Below are positions 17,891 through 26,891 of a stretch of DNA of 49,308 nucleotides, piece after piece (within the stretch, counting starts at the first letter, position 1; every line of letters begins with the position of its first letter). The stretch lies in IMG/VR virus record IMGVR_UViG_3300044630_003091, positions 1 to 49,308 of that record; one strand, given 5' to 3'. The notes under the pieces were generated by a model, which saw only the letters and a list, made by a program, of their open reading frames with translations, was not told the DNA's origin and ran no database searches. This DNA is from a virus. Made by a program: the position numbers and the translations under genes.

Positions 17891-18241
17891 ATGGCACGTT
17901 TTAAGGATTTTGGATCTGGCGGTACCGGCGCAAAGGCCGAGCCGATCACGTTTAAACTACACGATGAAGAGTTTACCTGTCGAGGAGAGATCCCAGGCAA
18001 GGTAGTTTTAGACTTAGTCGCTAAGTCCGGCTCAGATGACCCATCTGAGTCTGCAAAAGTAATTGAAGGATTCTTTGCAATTGTTCTTCAGCCTGAGAGT
18101 TTAGAGCGCTTTAACGAGCTCGCTGTAGATCCAGACAGAATAGTCTCAATGGAAACTCTATCAGACATTGTTGCCTGGCTTGTTGAGGAATACACTAACC
18201 GCCCTACGTTGCGGCCAGAAGCTTTGCCCAGTGGGCAATAG
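17891..18241 (+). CDS. Tail assembly chaperone, short form (gpG-like)
   Basis: A 116-residue protein with ATG start and GGAGAAAG ribosome site. It lies directly upstream of the tape measure gene, has the size and acidic character of siphovirus tail chaperones, and contains FKLHDEEFTCRGEIPGKVVLDLV followed by helices (VIEGFFAIVLQPESLERF, TLSDIVAWLVEEYTN). These proteins coat the tape measure during tail assembly. Its last about 14 codons overlap an open -1 frame that continues to 18627, the usual arrangement for a G/GT frameshift pair. Confidence 0.78.
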   Translation: MARFKDFGSGGTGAKAEPITFKLHDEEFTCRGEIPGKVVLDLVAKSGSDDPSESAKVIEGFFAIVLQPESLERFNELAVDPDRIVSMETLSDIVAWLVEEYTNRPTLRPEALPSGQ

Positions 18242-18627
18242 ACGTCTGGCCGTATCTTAATGGTAAGTGCACAGTCTCTGGAATTAGACTAGAGCACTTA
18301 GAATCATGTGACATGTTTGATGTTATTCATTACATGTTCGAAGTCGACTCTCTTCCGCCAAGTGCAGAAGTTGCTGAAGCACGCGACTCTATTCGCCATA
18401 GTATCTATAGCGAGCTATACGGTCGAGAGTATAAATACGGCGCAAAAAAGACTAAGCAGCTAACTGGAGATCCGGAAATCGACTATCCACTCGATGATAG
18501 TGACATTCCAGTGCCTGTAGACCCGTTTGAGAGATCTCAAATGACAAAACCATACGTTTCTCCTACATCGTTTGATGATGCGTCTCCTAATCCTTTTGGC
18601 GGCATACTAGACGCCCCACTCAGGTAG
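18199..18627 (+). CDS. Tail assembly chaperone -1 frameshift extension (T of GT)
   Basis: This frame is open from 18199 (after TAA 18196) and is -1 relative to the upstream chaperone. It first reads PPYVAARSFAQWAIDVWPYL, which resembles the junction region of other actinophage chaperone fusions, then HLESCDMFDVIHYMFEVDSL and an acidic, proline-rich end. The first ATG is only at 18313 and has a poor ribosome site (sequence tcatgtgac), so expression by frameshifting from the upstream gene between 18199 and 18239 is more likely than independent initiation. No textbook XXXYYYZ heptamer is visible in the overlap. Confidence 0.72.
   Translation, partial: PPYVAARSFAQWAIDVWPYLNGKCTVSGIRLEHLESCDMFDVIHYMFEVDSLPPSAEVAEARDSIRHSIYSELYGREYKYGAKKTKQLTGDPEIDYPLDDSDIPVPVDPFERSQMTKPYVSPTSFDDASPNPFGGILDAPLR
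18224..18238 (+). promoter_or_regulatory. Hairpin in the chaperone frameshift window
   Basis: TTGCCC (18224-18229) and GGGCAA (18233-18238) form a perfect six-pair stem with loop AGT, ending exactly before the TAG stop of the short form. Such a structure, with ribosomes pausing on it, could stimulate the -1 shift. Confidence 0.45.
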
Positions 18628-18677
18628 TCTAGGATGTAATAGAATAATGACGACGCAACGGAAGGAGGTGAAGTGAC

Positions 18678-21600
18678 ATGGCATTCGTCGGCTCAGCGTT
18701 TATTCAAGTAATTGCAAACACGTCCCAATTCGACAACGGAGTTCAACGTGCTATTGACCGTCTAGAAGACCGCTACGGTGACGCAGGCAAGAACATTGGT
18801 GTTTTATTCGGTAAAAAAGTTACTGCAAGCTTTAAAGATCTTGACAGAGCAGCTGTACAGACTTATCAAGGATTCAACCAGCTCATTGAGCGAAGCTACT
18901 ACGTACAAGGCGCTCTTGCTGCGTTTGTTCCAGTACTTAGCGCCGTTGTCTCCGGCCTAGTAGCTTTAGTTGCGCAGATCGGCGCAGCAACTCCGGCGCT
19001 TATCGTGTTCCCAAGCGTCATCGGCGCGATGATACAAGGAATGATGACGCTCAAATTTGCTCTGGGCGGGATCGGCAAAGCGCTGCAACAAATGGGCACA
19101 GGCGCAGGCGACGCGGCAAAAAAACTTAAAGACCTTCGAGACAGAGCTGCAAAAGCCACAGACGCGCTAATACGAGCTGATTGGAGACTTAAAGACGCAC
19201 AAGACGCGCTAAACAGATCATACGCGACAGCACTTGAAAGAATTCAACAGCTAAACTTTGATTCAGAAGACGCCGCGCTATCTCAACAGCGTGCTGCAAT
19301 GGCTCTTGAAGGTGCACGTGAAAGCTTAAAGCGAGTTCAAGACCTTCCGCCAAACAGTAGAGCTCGTAAAGAAGCTGAACTTGCGTTTAAAGAAGCCGAC
19401 TTAAACTACAGGCGCGCTGTAGACAGAAACAAAGATCTTCAAGAAGAACAAAAGAAAACAACAAATAACGGAGAATGGACGAGCGAGCAGCAAGTCGAAA
19501 ACTCAGATGAAGTTGTTGACGCCTCAAGAAGACTTCTTGATGCAGAAATGTCGTACGCTGCCGCGCTTAAAGATCGTAAAGAAGCAGTTGAAAAACTTAA
19601 AAAAGCAGAAAAAGGAATCTTTGATGATGTTGGCGGTGCAAACGCACTCGGAAAGCTAACAGAAGCTCAGAGAAAGTTTGCTGAATTTATTGACGGCCTA
19701 AGACCACACATTAAGGACTTAAAAGTCGCCGCCGGTGAAAACTTATTTGTTCCTTTAACAGATGCAATTCAGAACCTTGTAGATAACTTTAAAGAACCTC
19801 TTATCAACATGCTTCGCGATACCGGCGGCGCACTTGGCGACGTCGCATTGCAGCTTTCTAATGTAGTCACAGAAAAAGACAACATAAAAAACTTTGAGAT
19901 CGTCACCCAAACTAACGTCCAGACAATCAAAGATCTTGGCATAGTGTTTGGAAATCTGTACGACTCGATGCTGACACTCTTGGCAGCGGCATCTCCACTC
20001 ATTAATAAGTTCACTGACTGGCTGACAGTAATCACTGATGGCTGGAAAAACACGCTGGAAGCTAAACAACAAACCGGCGCATTAGCTGATATGTTTGACT
20101 ACGCCGGTGAAGTTGCCGCAAACCTAGGCGACATTATTGGCAACCTTATTGGCGCGTTTATGAACATTGGCCGCGCTGCAGCGGGCCGCGGCAGTGGCGG
20201 TGAGATGATCGTTACCTCGATCGAGGAATGGTCGCAGCGCTTTGAAGAATTTACTGCTAAACTGCTAGCTAATGGCGAGCTTGAAGAATTCTTTAGAAAA
20301 GTATCTGACGTTTTCTTAAAAGTTCTTGGATACATCAAGGACATCGGCAAAGCGTTTTTAAAGTCAGGTGCAACAGACGAGACCGGCAAATCTGTCGACT
20401 CAATGGGTGGAGCCGTAGACAACTTGATTGGCGCTTTCGAAAAAATTGTCGCGGCTGGACCAGCATTTGCAAACTTCTTAGTACAGCTTACTGGATTCAT
20501 TAAAGCTGTTTCAGAATCTGAAAGCATTAAACTATTCTTCGGCGTGTTAAGTGAAGCACTTTCGATCCTTAACAAGATTCTTAGTAACGACGCAGTTGCA
20601 GGTATTTTTACAGTTCTTGCCGCGTATCATGGACTACGCCTAGGCGTTGGACGCGTCGGAAAAGTAATCGGCGGAGTTGGAAAATACATCAAGGGTGACT
20701 TCCTCAGCATGGCCGACGTAGTCGGTAAATTCAGGACAGCCGCGTATCGCATGCATCTTGTTTTTAGCGCGTCTGGTCGTAAAGTTCTAAAATCGTACTT
20801 CAACTTGTGGAGTAAAAATTCTAAAATCTGGGCGCATGTAACTAGAATTCAAGGAAAGCTTACAAGTGGCACTAAGGCGCTAAATAGTGGAATGAAGGCT
20901 ATTGGCCCTGGCACAAAGAAAGCAACCGGATCGATTCAAGCGTTTGGCAAGGCCACTGGTGCAAAAATTGTCGCCGGCATGAAAGCGTTTGCTGGCGGCG
21001 TCAAAGCTATGGGTCTCGCGATGAAAGCCGCATTTGTAGCTAACCCTGTTGGAATGATAATTCTTGCAATCGTCGCATTGATCGCTATTGTTGTCGTCCT
21101 GTACAGACGATTTGAGTGGTTTAGAGATTTTGTTGACGCGGTCTGGAATGGGATTAGGGTTGGTGCTGAGTACGCGTGGAAAGGTATTCTTATAGCGTTT
21201 GAGTGGGTCTGGGACGCAATCGGCACAGCCATATCGTGGACTTGGGAAAATGTAATTAGGCCAGTCTTTGGATTTATTGGTGCTGCGTGGAACCTTCTAT
21301 GGGACGGCATTAGACTGTACTATACGACTATTTGGACTATCATTACTACCGCAATTTCTTGGGCATGGGAAAACGTAATTAAGCCAGTCTTTGGATTTAT
21401 TGGCGTGGCATGGGACCTTCTATGGGACGGTATTCAGTTTTATTTCAATACCATATGGACCATCATTACTACCGCAATTACATTTGCATGGAATAACATT
21501 ATTCGACCAGTATTTGAAGCAATTGGCACAGTATTTAGCAACATTTGGTCTGGAATTCGAACAGCATTTTCTCGTGCGTGGGACTTCATTACAGGCGCAG

Positions 21601-22031
21601 TTAGAGGCGCTACATCTATCTTTGGTGGAGTGCGCGACACAATTGTTGGCGCATTTAGAAATGCCATTAACTTTATTATTCGCGCGTGGAACGGCCTAGA
21701 ATTTTCAATTCCAAAAGTAAAAGTCGCCGGCATTTCATTTGGTGGATTCACTATTGGACTCCCAGACATCCCAGAACTTGCCGAAGGTGGTGTGATCAAC
21801 CCATCACCGGGCGGAACTCTTGCCCGCATCGGCGAAGCTGGAAGAGCAGAGCGTGTAGAACCTCTCGATCCCGACGGCCTGTCAAAGCGCGACAAAGCAA
21901 TGATCGCACTGATGAGCAATGGCGGTGGGATAAACATCACCGTCAACCCATCGCCTGGAATGGATGAAGTAGAACTTGCCAGCGTTGTGTCTCGTCAGCT
22001 CGCATTCCATATGCGCAAGGGAGTACTTTAG
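18678..22031 (+). CDS. Tape measure protein
   Basis: ATG start after a strong AAGGAGGTGA ribosome site (18662-18671). The 1117-residue protein is the largest tail gene and lies after the chaperones, as expected. It has hydrophobic stretches near 75-115 (VPVLSAVVSGLVALVAQIG and following) and near 786-812 (GMIILAIVALIAIVVVLY), a long Lys/Glu/Arg-rich coiled-coil region near 145-310, and three Trp-rich 41-residue repeats near 822-944. The C-terminus reads LAEGGVINPSPGGTLARIGEAG, a common tape measure ending. It sets tail length and probably enters or crosses the host envelope during DNA ejection. No lytic transglycosylase or peptidase motif is evident. Confidence 0.92.
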   Translation: MAFVGSAFIQVIANTSQFDNGVQRAIDRLEDRYGDAGKNIGVLFGKKVTASFKDLDRAAVQTYQGFNQLIERSYYVQGALAAFVPVLSAVVSGLVALVAQIGAATPALIVFPSVIGAMIQGMMTLKFALGGIGKALQQMGTGAGDAAKKLKDLRDRAAKATDALIRADWRLKDAQDALNRSYATALERIQQLNFDSEDAALSQQRAAMALEGARESLKRVQDLPPNSRARKEAELAFKEADLNYRRAVDRNKDLQEEQKKTTNNGEWTSEQQVENSDEVVDASRRLLDAEMSYAAALKDRKEAVEKLKKAEKGIFDDVGGANALGKLTEAQRKFAEFIDGLRPHIKDLKVAAGENLFVPLTDAIQNLVDNFKEPLINMLRDTGGALGDVALQLSNVVTEKDNIKNFEIVTQTNVQTIKDLGIVFGNLYDSMLTLLAAASPLINKFTDWLTVITDGWKNTLEAKQQTGALADMFDYAGEVAANLGDIIGNLIGAFMNIGRAAAGRGSGGEMIVTSIEEWSQRFEEFTAKLLANGELEEFFRKVSDVFLKVLGYIKDIGKAFLKSGATDETGKSVDSMGGAVDNLIGAFEKIVAAGPAFANFLVQLTGFIKAVSESESIKLFFGVLSEALSILNKILSNDAVAGIFTVLAAYHGLRLGVGRVGKVIGGVGKYIKGDFLSMADVVGKFRTAAYRMHLVFSASGRKVLKSYFNLWSKNSKIWAHVTRIQGKLTSGTKALNSGMKAIGPGTKKATGSIQAFGKATGAKIVAGMKAFAGGVKAMGLAMKAAFVANPVGMIILAIVALIAIVVVLYRRFEWFRDFVDAVWNGIRVGAEYAWKGILIAFEWVWDAIGTAISWTWENVIRPVFGFIGAAWNLLWDGIRLYYTTIWTIITTAISWAWENVIKPVFGFIGVAWDLLWDGIQFYFNTIWTIITTAITFAWNNIIRPVFEAIGTVFSNIWSGIRTAFSRAWDFITGAVRGATSIFGGVRDTIVGAFRNAINFIIRAWNGLEFSIPKVKVAGISFGGFTIGLPDIPELAEGGVINPSPGGTLARIGEAGRAERVEPLDPDGLSKRDKAMIALMSNGGGINITVNPSPGMDEVELASVVSRQLAFHMRKGVL
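21141..21509 (+). repeat. Three 123-nt tandem repeats in the tape measure gene
   Basis: Units of 41 codons at about 21141-21263, 21264-21386 and 21387-21509. Units 2 and 3 each encode VFGFIGxAWxLLWDGI and a TIWTIITTAI segment and are nearly identical over long DNA stretches. Repeat number would change tail length by a fixed step. Confidence 0.75.
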
Positions 22032-22061
22032 GTAGAATATGAATAAGACATTGGAGACAAC

Positions 22062-24038
22062 ATGCCAACATTTTTAATTGACGGACTAACACCATTACCA
22101 GAAAACGGTGAGACTGGTTGGGGTAATAAGCTAAACACTGCCATTACTTCTATCGATGATCGATTTACTTGGACAACCGGAGAGGCAGTAGTAAAAAAAG
22201 TAGCCGCGTCTGGAATCACTGGAACTACACTACCAGTAACACTTACGAGCTCTAGCCTTACAAGTCTAGGAACGCTTACAGGCCTCACCGTGTCAGGCAC
22301 AACTACTGCAAGTGACTTGGTGTCGTCTGGTGCATCGTTTGACTTAGTCAACACAACGGCTACAACTGTCAACTTTGCTGGTGCCGCAACCGCTCTAACA
22401 GTCGGCGCAACGACGGGGACAACAACAGTTAGAAATGCTCTGGTTGTCACTGGTAACTTGACTGTCAATGGCACAACCACGACTGTCAACTCAACTACAA
22501 TTTCTGTAGACGACATCAATGTCGTTCTTGGTGATACTGCGTCTCCTACAGATACTTCTGCCAATGGCGGCGGCATCACCCTTAAAGGCGCGACTGACAA
22601 GACGATTAACTGGGTACAGTCCACAGCTGCTTGGACGTCGTCTGAAGACTTCAACTTGCTCACTGGCAAGGTCTATGAGATCAACGGTACAACTGTTCTT
22701 AGCGCGACAGCTCTTGGCTCTGGAGTTACTGGCTCTTCACTTACCAGCGTCGGAACAATTGCAACTGGCACATGGCAGGGTACAGTTGTCGCTGGTCAGT
22801 ATGGCGGCACAGGGGTAGCTAATACGGGTAAGACGATTACAGTTAGTGGCAATACAACAATCGGCTCTAGCACGCACACGGTTGCATTTGTGACTTCAGC
22901 AAATACGTCTGTAACACTTCCAACAACTGGAACTCTTGTCAACGACGCTGTTGCTACTCTGTCTTCACTTACTAGTGTCGGCACGATTGCCACTGGTACG
23001 TGGCAGGGTACAGCTATTGCCGGTCAATACGGTGGCACAGGAGTTGCGAACACTGGCAAGACAATTACCCTTGGCGGCAATCTCACAACGTCTGGCGCTT
23101 TTGCTACAACTCTTACAGCAACTGCTACTACAAGTGTAACTCTTCCAACTACTGGAACTCTTGCAACTCTTGCTGGAACTGAAGCATTGACTAATAAGAC
23201 CTTAACTAGTCCGGCAATAACAACAAGTCTCACCACTGGCAGCACGTCATTTGATCTCGTCAATACGACAGCAACAACTGTTAACTTTGCTGGCGCTGCT
23301 ACAGCGCTAACTATCGGCGCTGCAACCGGAGCAACAACAATAAACAATACCTTAACAGTAGTTGGCAGATCGAGCGGCAGCTCAAAAATAACAACAAGTG
23401 GTGGAATTTATGGCACTCTATTTATTCAACCCAATGAAGTAACTGGGTCAGGAAATCAGTCAGCTCCATACATAACTTTGGCAGGGGCCGACGCAGTAGG
23501 AACAGGGGTGGTAACTGGTGGTCCAGCAGCTTTGTACGGAGGAAGTGCCTCTGACGGAACGACCAACAATGGTGGAAACGCATTAATCGACGGCGGCTAT
23601 GGAAGCACGTCAAGCGGAACCGTGTCAATCGGAAACGCATACGCGTCTGCAGTAAACATCGGTCGCACAGGGATAACAACAACCGTAACTGGAGCGCTCA
23701 CTGTTTCAGGCACAACAGTCCTCGGACCAGCGTCTATCGCAACTCAAGCGTCAGCGCGAACACTTACACTTGCAGATCAAGGCAAGGTCATTGATATGAC
23801 TAACACTTCTGACGCAGTACTAACAGTTCCTCCCAACTCATCAGTTGCATTTCCTGTCGGCGCGCAAATTCTGGTTATCCGCAACGGAACAGGCAAGGTA
23901 TCTTTTACAGCCGGCGCAGGAGTTACTCTCCGTTCTGACAGCTCTAAACAGTTTATTTCAACTCAGTATTCTGCAGCAACACTTGTACAGCGCGCTACTG
24001 ATGAATGGTACTTGATTGGTAACTTGGCAGCCTCGTGA
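22062..24038 (+). CDS. Tail fibre / virion surface protein with Thr-Gly repeats
   Basis: ATG start with TTGGAGAC ribosome site. The 658-residue protein is very rich in Thr, Gly, Val and Ser with short strand repeats such as NTTATTVNFAGAATALT (twice) and GQYGGTGVANTGKTIT (twice), typical of beta-helical or shaft-like fibres in environmental phages. The N-terminus (FLIDGLTPLPENGETGWGNK) is the usual virion attachment end of such fibres. The last about 95 residues (LADQGKVIDMTN, VPPNSSVAFPVGAQI, VTLRSDSSKQF, EWYLIGNLA) form a conserved C-terminal domain seen in many marine phage fibres. It probably takes part in host recognition. Confidence 0.8.
   Translation: MPTFLIDGLTPLPENGETGWGNKLNTAITSIDDRFTWTTGEAVVKKVAASGITGTTLPVTLTSSSLTSLGTLTGLTVSGTTTASDLVSSGASFDLVNTTATTVNFAGAATALTVGATTGTTTVRNALVVTGNLTVNGTTTTVNSTTISVDDINVVLGDTASPTDTSANGGGITLKGATDKTINWVQSTAAWTSSEDFNLLTGKVYEINGTTVLSATALGSGVTGSSLTSVGTIATGTWQGTVVAGQYGGTGVANTGKTITVSGNTTIGSSTHTVAFVTSANTSVTLPTTGTLVNDAVATLSSLTSVGTIATGTWQGTAIAGQYGGTGVANTGKTITLGGNLTTSGAFATTLTATATTSVTLPTTGTLATLAGTEALTNKTLTSPAITTSLTTGSTSFDLVNTTATTVNFAGAATALTIGAATGATTINNTLTVVGRSSGSSKITTSGGIYGTLFIQPNEVTGSGNQSAPYITLAGADAVGTGVVTGGPAALYGGSASDGTTNNGGNALIDGGYGSTSSGTVSIGNAYASAVNIGRTGITTTVTGALTVSGTTVLGPASIATQASARTLTLADQGKVIDMTNTSDAVLTVPPNSSVAFPVGAQILVIRNGTGKVSFTAGAGVTLRSDSSKQFISTQYSAATLVQRATDEWYLIGNLAAS
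22738..23075 (+). repeat. Internal duplicated shaft repeat in the tail fibre gene
   Basis: About 100 nt at 22741-22842 and again at 22968-23069, both encoding LTSVGTIATGTWQGT and GQYGGTGVANTGKTIT. Many differences fall at third codon positions, so the protein repeat is under selection and the duplication is not very recent. Confidence 0.65.
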
Positions 24039-25855
24039 GATCTGGTTTTTTTGCTGCAGCCGCAAGTAGCGGAAGTGGGCCTGGTGCTCCTGGCGTTGTT
24101 ACTAACGTTGTAGGCACGGCGGGAATCGAACAAATTAGCCTTACATGGTCTGCGCCAATAAGTAATGGCGGCAGTGCCATTACTGACTACACGGTTCAAT
24201 ATTCAAGCGACAGTGGCTCAACATGGCTAACGTTTACAGACGGCGTATCAGCGACCGCGTCTACTACTGTTACTGGTCTTTCGGCTGGAACTTCGTACAC
24301 GTTTAGGGTACTGGCGAAAAATGCCATTGGAGACGGTCCATACTCCACGGCATCTGCTGAAGTGGCAACTGCGACAGCTCCAGGAGCGCCGGGCACGCCC
24401 ACGCCTACAGCAAGTCAAAATACACAGGTTCCACTTTCATGGACAGCGGCAGCCAGCAACGGTTCTGCTATCACGGATTACATAGTTGAGTATTCAACTT
24501 CTGCGACGTTCGCTTCGTCTGTTACAACGTTTGCTGACGGAACATCTACTTCAACTAGTGCAACCGTAACTGGTCTTTCTAACGGAACTACTTACTACTT
24601 CCGAGTAGCGGCAGTCAACGCGGTTGGAACTGGCGCGTATTCTTCTATCTCAGCAAGCGCTGTTCCTTCGACTGTTCCAGGCGCACCAACCAGTGTTTCT
24701 GGAACACCAAACGGAGTAACGGCATCAACCGTTTCGTGGACTGCTCCGGCAAGCAATGGCGGCTCAAGCATAGACGGTTACAAGATTGAATACGCTCTGT
24801 CGCCTTATTCGAGTTACACGGTTTTCAACGCGAATACAGGAACTACCGATACGTCAATATCTGTAACTGGACTGAACAACGGAGGATCTTACAAGTTTAG
24901 AGTTTCAGCAAGAAACGCAGCTAATGGTTTTGGTACTACAGCAGAATCTGGAGTGGTTGTTACAAACATAGTTCCTGGCGCTCCAACAATAGGAACGATG
25001 ACTCTCAGTACTACTAACACTACGGATTCGTTGGCATGGACCGCACCCACCGCAAACGGCGGTAGTGCAATTACTGGATACGTGTACCAGACAACAACTG
25101 ACAGTGGTTCTACTTTTGCAACTGCTGCAGCAACTGGCTCTACTTCCACTACTAAAACATTTGACCCTGGATATACAAGTACCACAACTAAAGTAAGAGT
25201 AGCGGCAGTCAACAGTCTTGGAACCGGTCCATACAGTGCCATATCCACGGTCGGTTATGGTGGTTGGACATCTACCGCAGTTACTATTGACAAAACAGAC
25301 TGCCCCCTTCCAACCTGTTCTGCTTGTACTGCGTCTGTCTGCAGTTGTGGGGCATGTTCTAGTGGCTGCGGCACTCAAACTTGTACCTGCACAGCCGGAA
25401 CGAGAGGAGCATCCACTAGAGGAACTGCTTCTAAAACTTGTTACAAGTGGACAAGAGGCGCGCAAGAAACCGGTGCTAGTTACAATCAAAACAGTACCGC
25501 GCCATGTGATGCTGCTTTCTCTACGTGTACGGCTGGAACGTGCGGTGACTGCTCGGCAGAAACATGTACTTCATGTTCAGGTTGCGGTAATTGGTCCGAC
25601 GCCAATGTTTCTGGTACCTACGACTACCCCGGCCATGGACTTCAGGCTTTTACATACATTGAGGAACAGACTGTTTTCGCTAACACCCCGTATATTTACA
25701 TGAACAACGACCCGCAAGGAGTTATTGTCCATGGCGTCAACTGCGGTGGTCCCGCAAACGGTAACTATTATGCTTACGATCGTGAATACTGTTCCGCTTC
25801 CAATACTCACAGAATCACGCCGGTCGGATGCGTAGACACCGTATTTGTTAAGTAA
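24035..25855 (+). CDS. Fibronectin-III tail fibre with cysteine-rich tip
   Basis: GTG start overlapping the previous stop (GTGA), so probably coupled to the fibre gene. Residues about 9-410 contain four fibronectin type III domains, each starting near PGAP and carrying the usual LTW/LSW, GSAITDY, and YTFRVxAxNAxG motifs. Residues about 415-540 change to a region with some 20 cysteines (CSCGACSSGCG, TCGDCSAETCTSCSGCG), followed by a short globular end with three more conserved-looking Cys (VNCGG, EYCSA, VGCVD). FN3 domains in phage tails bind carbohydrate or act as spacers. The Cys-rich stretch suggests disulfide stapling or metal binding at the tip, unusual for a protein folded in the cytoplasm. 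Confidence 0.78.
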   Translation: MRSGFFAAAASSGSGPGAPGVVTNVVGTAGIEQISLTWSAPISNGGSAITDYTVQYSSDSGSTWLTFTDGVSATASTTVTGLSAGTSYTFRVLAKNAIGDGPYSTASAEVATATAPGAPGTPTPTASQNTQVPLSWTAAASNGSAITDYIVEYSTSATFASSVTTFADGTSTSTSATVTGLSNGTTYYFRVAAVNAVGTGAYSSISASAVPSTVPGAPTSVSGTPNGVTASTVSWTAPASNGGSSIDGYKIEYALSPYSSYTVFNANTGTTDTSISVTGLNNGGSYKFRVSARNAANGFGTTAESGVVVTNIVPGAPTIGTMTLSTTNTTDSLAWTAPTANGGSAITGYVYQTTTDSGSTFATAAATGSTSTTKTFDPGYTSTTTKVRVAAVNSLGTGPYSAISTVGYGGWTSTAVTIDKTDCPLPTCSACTASVCSCGACSSGCGTQTCTCTAGTRGASTRGTASKTCYKWTRGAQETGASYNQNSTAPCDAAFSTCTAGTCGDCSAETCTSCSGCGNWSDANVSGTYDYPGHGLQAFTYIEEQTVFANTPYIYMNNDPQGVIVHGVNCGGPANGNYYAYDREYCSASNTHRITPVGCVDTVFVK

Positions 25856-25856
25856 G

Positions 25857-26564
25857 TTAAATAACCACTTCTTCTAAATGCTGAGAAGTAAACTTGCGCG
25901 GGAACTCTTCACGTTTTGCCTTAAACCATGCAATCATGTTTTCCGACATCTGTGGGAAGTCTTCAACATAATCTCTGAAGTTTTCATCACCTTTTAGAAA
26001 CCTAGCGAGGTGCATTTCTGGCATTGCGTCAATCTCGTCAAGAATTTCTTGTGGCGGGTTTAGGGTGTCAAATAGCATCTTTGAATAGACTGCATGTGGG
26101 TGCTCAGAGTTAAATGGCTCTTCGGTCATAAAAGACCATTCACGAGTGTTCTTAAAAAATTCACTTAACGATAATCCCGAACGCGTTGCACCAGGGTAGT
26201 CCCCTTCTTGAAGTTCCGGTGCATGATATGACCGTCCGTCTAGTCCTGGAGTCGAAACTTTAGTAAAAACAATACAAAACAAAGGGGAAACATCAAGCAC
26301 TATTTCCGACATTGATACATGATGAATAGAATAATTAATATCTAGATATGGATTGTATTTACCTAAAACTAATTCTTCATCTTCAAAATCGGTGTTAATG
26401 GTCGTCGATTCACAATAATAAGTCATGGTATCGCACCTGCCCGAACGGGGGACGTTATATCCATCTATAATGAACATCGACTTTGCCAATATAAATTTTC
26501 CTTGATTCAGAACATTTGGAGCCTTAAAAATAATTTTTTCTGGGAGCCTGTACCCTCTTTCCAT
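25857..26564 (-). CDS. Hypothetical protein of reverse-strand cassette, gene 2
   Basis: A 235-residue protein of unknown function on the reverse strand, against the direction of every flanking gene. Its ATG overlaps the stop of the upstream partner (TAATG), so the two are translationally coupled. The sequence is mixed strand and helix, with AKSMFIIDGYNVPRSGRCD, HVSMSEIVLDVSPLFCIVF and a helical C-terminal third (ILDEIDAMPEMHLARFL, NMIAWFKAKREEF). No signal peptide or membrane segment is visible and I recognise no family. The region is clearly richer in A+T than its neighbours, suggesting recent acquisition. It ends two nucleotides from the stop of the FN3 fibre gene, tail to tail. Confidence 0.7.
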   Translation of the reverse strand: MERGYRLPEKIIFKAPNVLNQGKFILAKSMFIIDGYNVPRSGRCDTMTYYCESTTINTDFEDEELVLGKYNPYLDINYSIHHVSMSEIVLDVSPLFCIVFTKVSTPGLDGRSYHAPELQEGDYPGATRSGLSLSEFFKNTREWSFMTEEPFNSEHPHAVYSKMLFDTLNPPQEILDEIDAMPEMHLARFLKGDENFRDYVEDFPQMSENMIAWFKAKREEFPRKFTSQHLEEVVI

Positions 26565-26815
26565 TATTGGTTTCCAGCAAGTTTTCTGTCAATAATGATT
26601 AAATTTTTGCAGGTCTGATTAATGGTTCCGTACATTTGAGCAAGATGTCTGTTCTCTTCCGTATATTCAGGTATTTCCCATGTTTCGTACTCGAAATCCA
26701 TCGGGTCAATACCAACACGAATGCATAATTGAAAGAGTTCTTTATACATGAAAGAACGCACTTCTGTTAGCGACGCCGCTTTGTCTTCTTCTGTCAAGAA
26801 TTGCTCTAATCCCAT
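26564..26815 (-). CDS. Hypothetical small protein of reverse-strand cassette, gene 1
   Basis: The start is placed at ATG 26815 because AAGGAG (26822-26827 on the reverse strand) lies six bases before it; an ATG five codons upstream overlaps that ribosome site. The 83-residue product begins MGLEQFLTEEDKAASL and is largely helical with acidic patches (EYETWEIPEYTEENRHL). No function recognised. Together with the following gene it makes a small two-gene operon, read from a divergent promoter region shared with the zinc-site protein gene. Confidence 0.68.
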   Translation of the reverse strand: MGLEQFLTEEDKAASLTEVRSFMYKELFQLCIRVGIDPMDFEYETWEIPEYTEENRHLAQMYGTINQTCKNLIIIDRKLAGNQ

Positions 26816-26840
26816 GATAAACTCCTTCATTTTCAGTGTA

Positions 26841-26860
26841 TAGGTATAGTATCATACACA
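26841..26860. promoter_or_regulatory. Divergent promoter region between reverse cassette and forward genes
   Basis: A 14-base imperfect palindrome GTATAGTATCATAC sits in the short gap between the diverging genes. It holds a -10-like TATCAT on the + strand (26850-26855, 36 nt before ATG 26892) and TACTAT on the - strand (26851-26846). The symmetry could also serve a regulator. Confidence 0.4.
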
Positions 26861-26891
26861 ACTAGTTTAGATATGAAATGGAGAGATTTTT

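Noticed and set aside
22028-22669. Reverse-strand open frame of 213 codons
   Set aside because: It mirrors the Thr/Val/Gly-rich fibre repeats on the + strand, has low-complexity Val-rich sequence and no ribosome site.
24905-25489. Reverse-strand open frame of 194 codons, rich in Ser and Cys
   Set aside because: It is antisense to the FN3 and Cys-rich fibre coding region and reflects its repeated codons.
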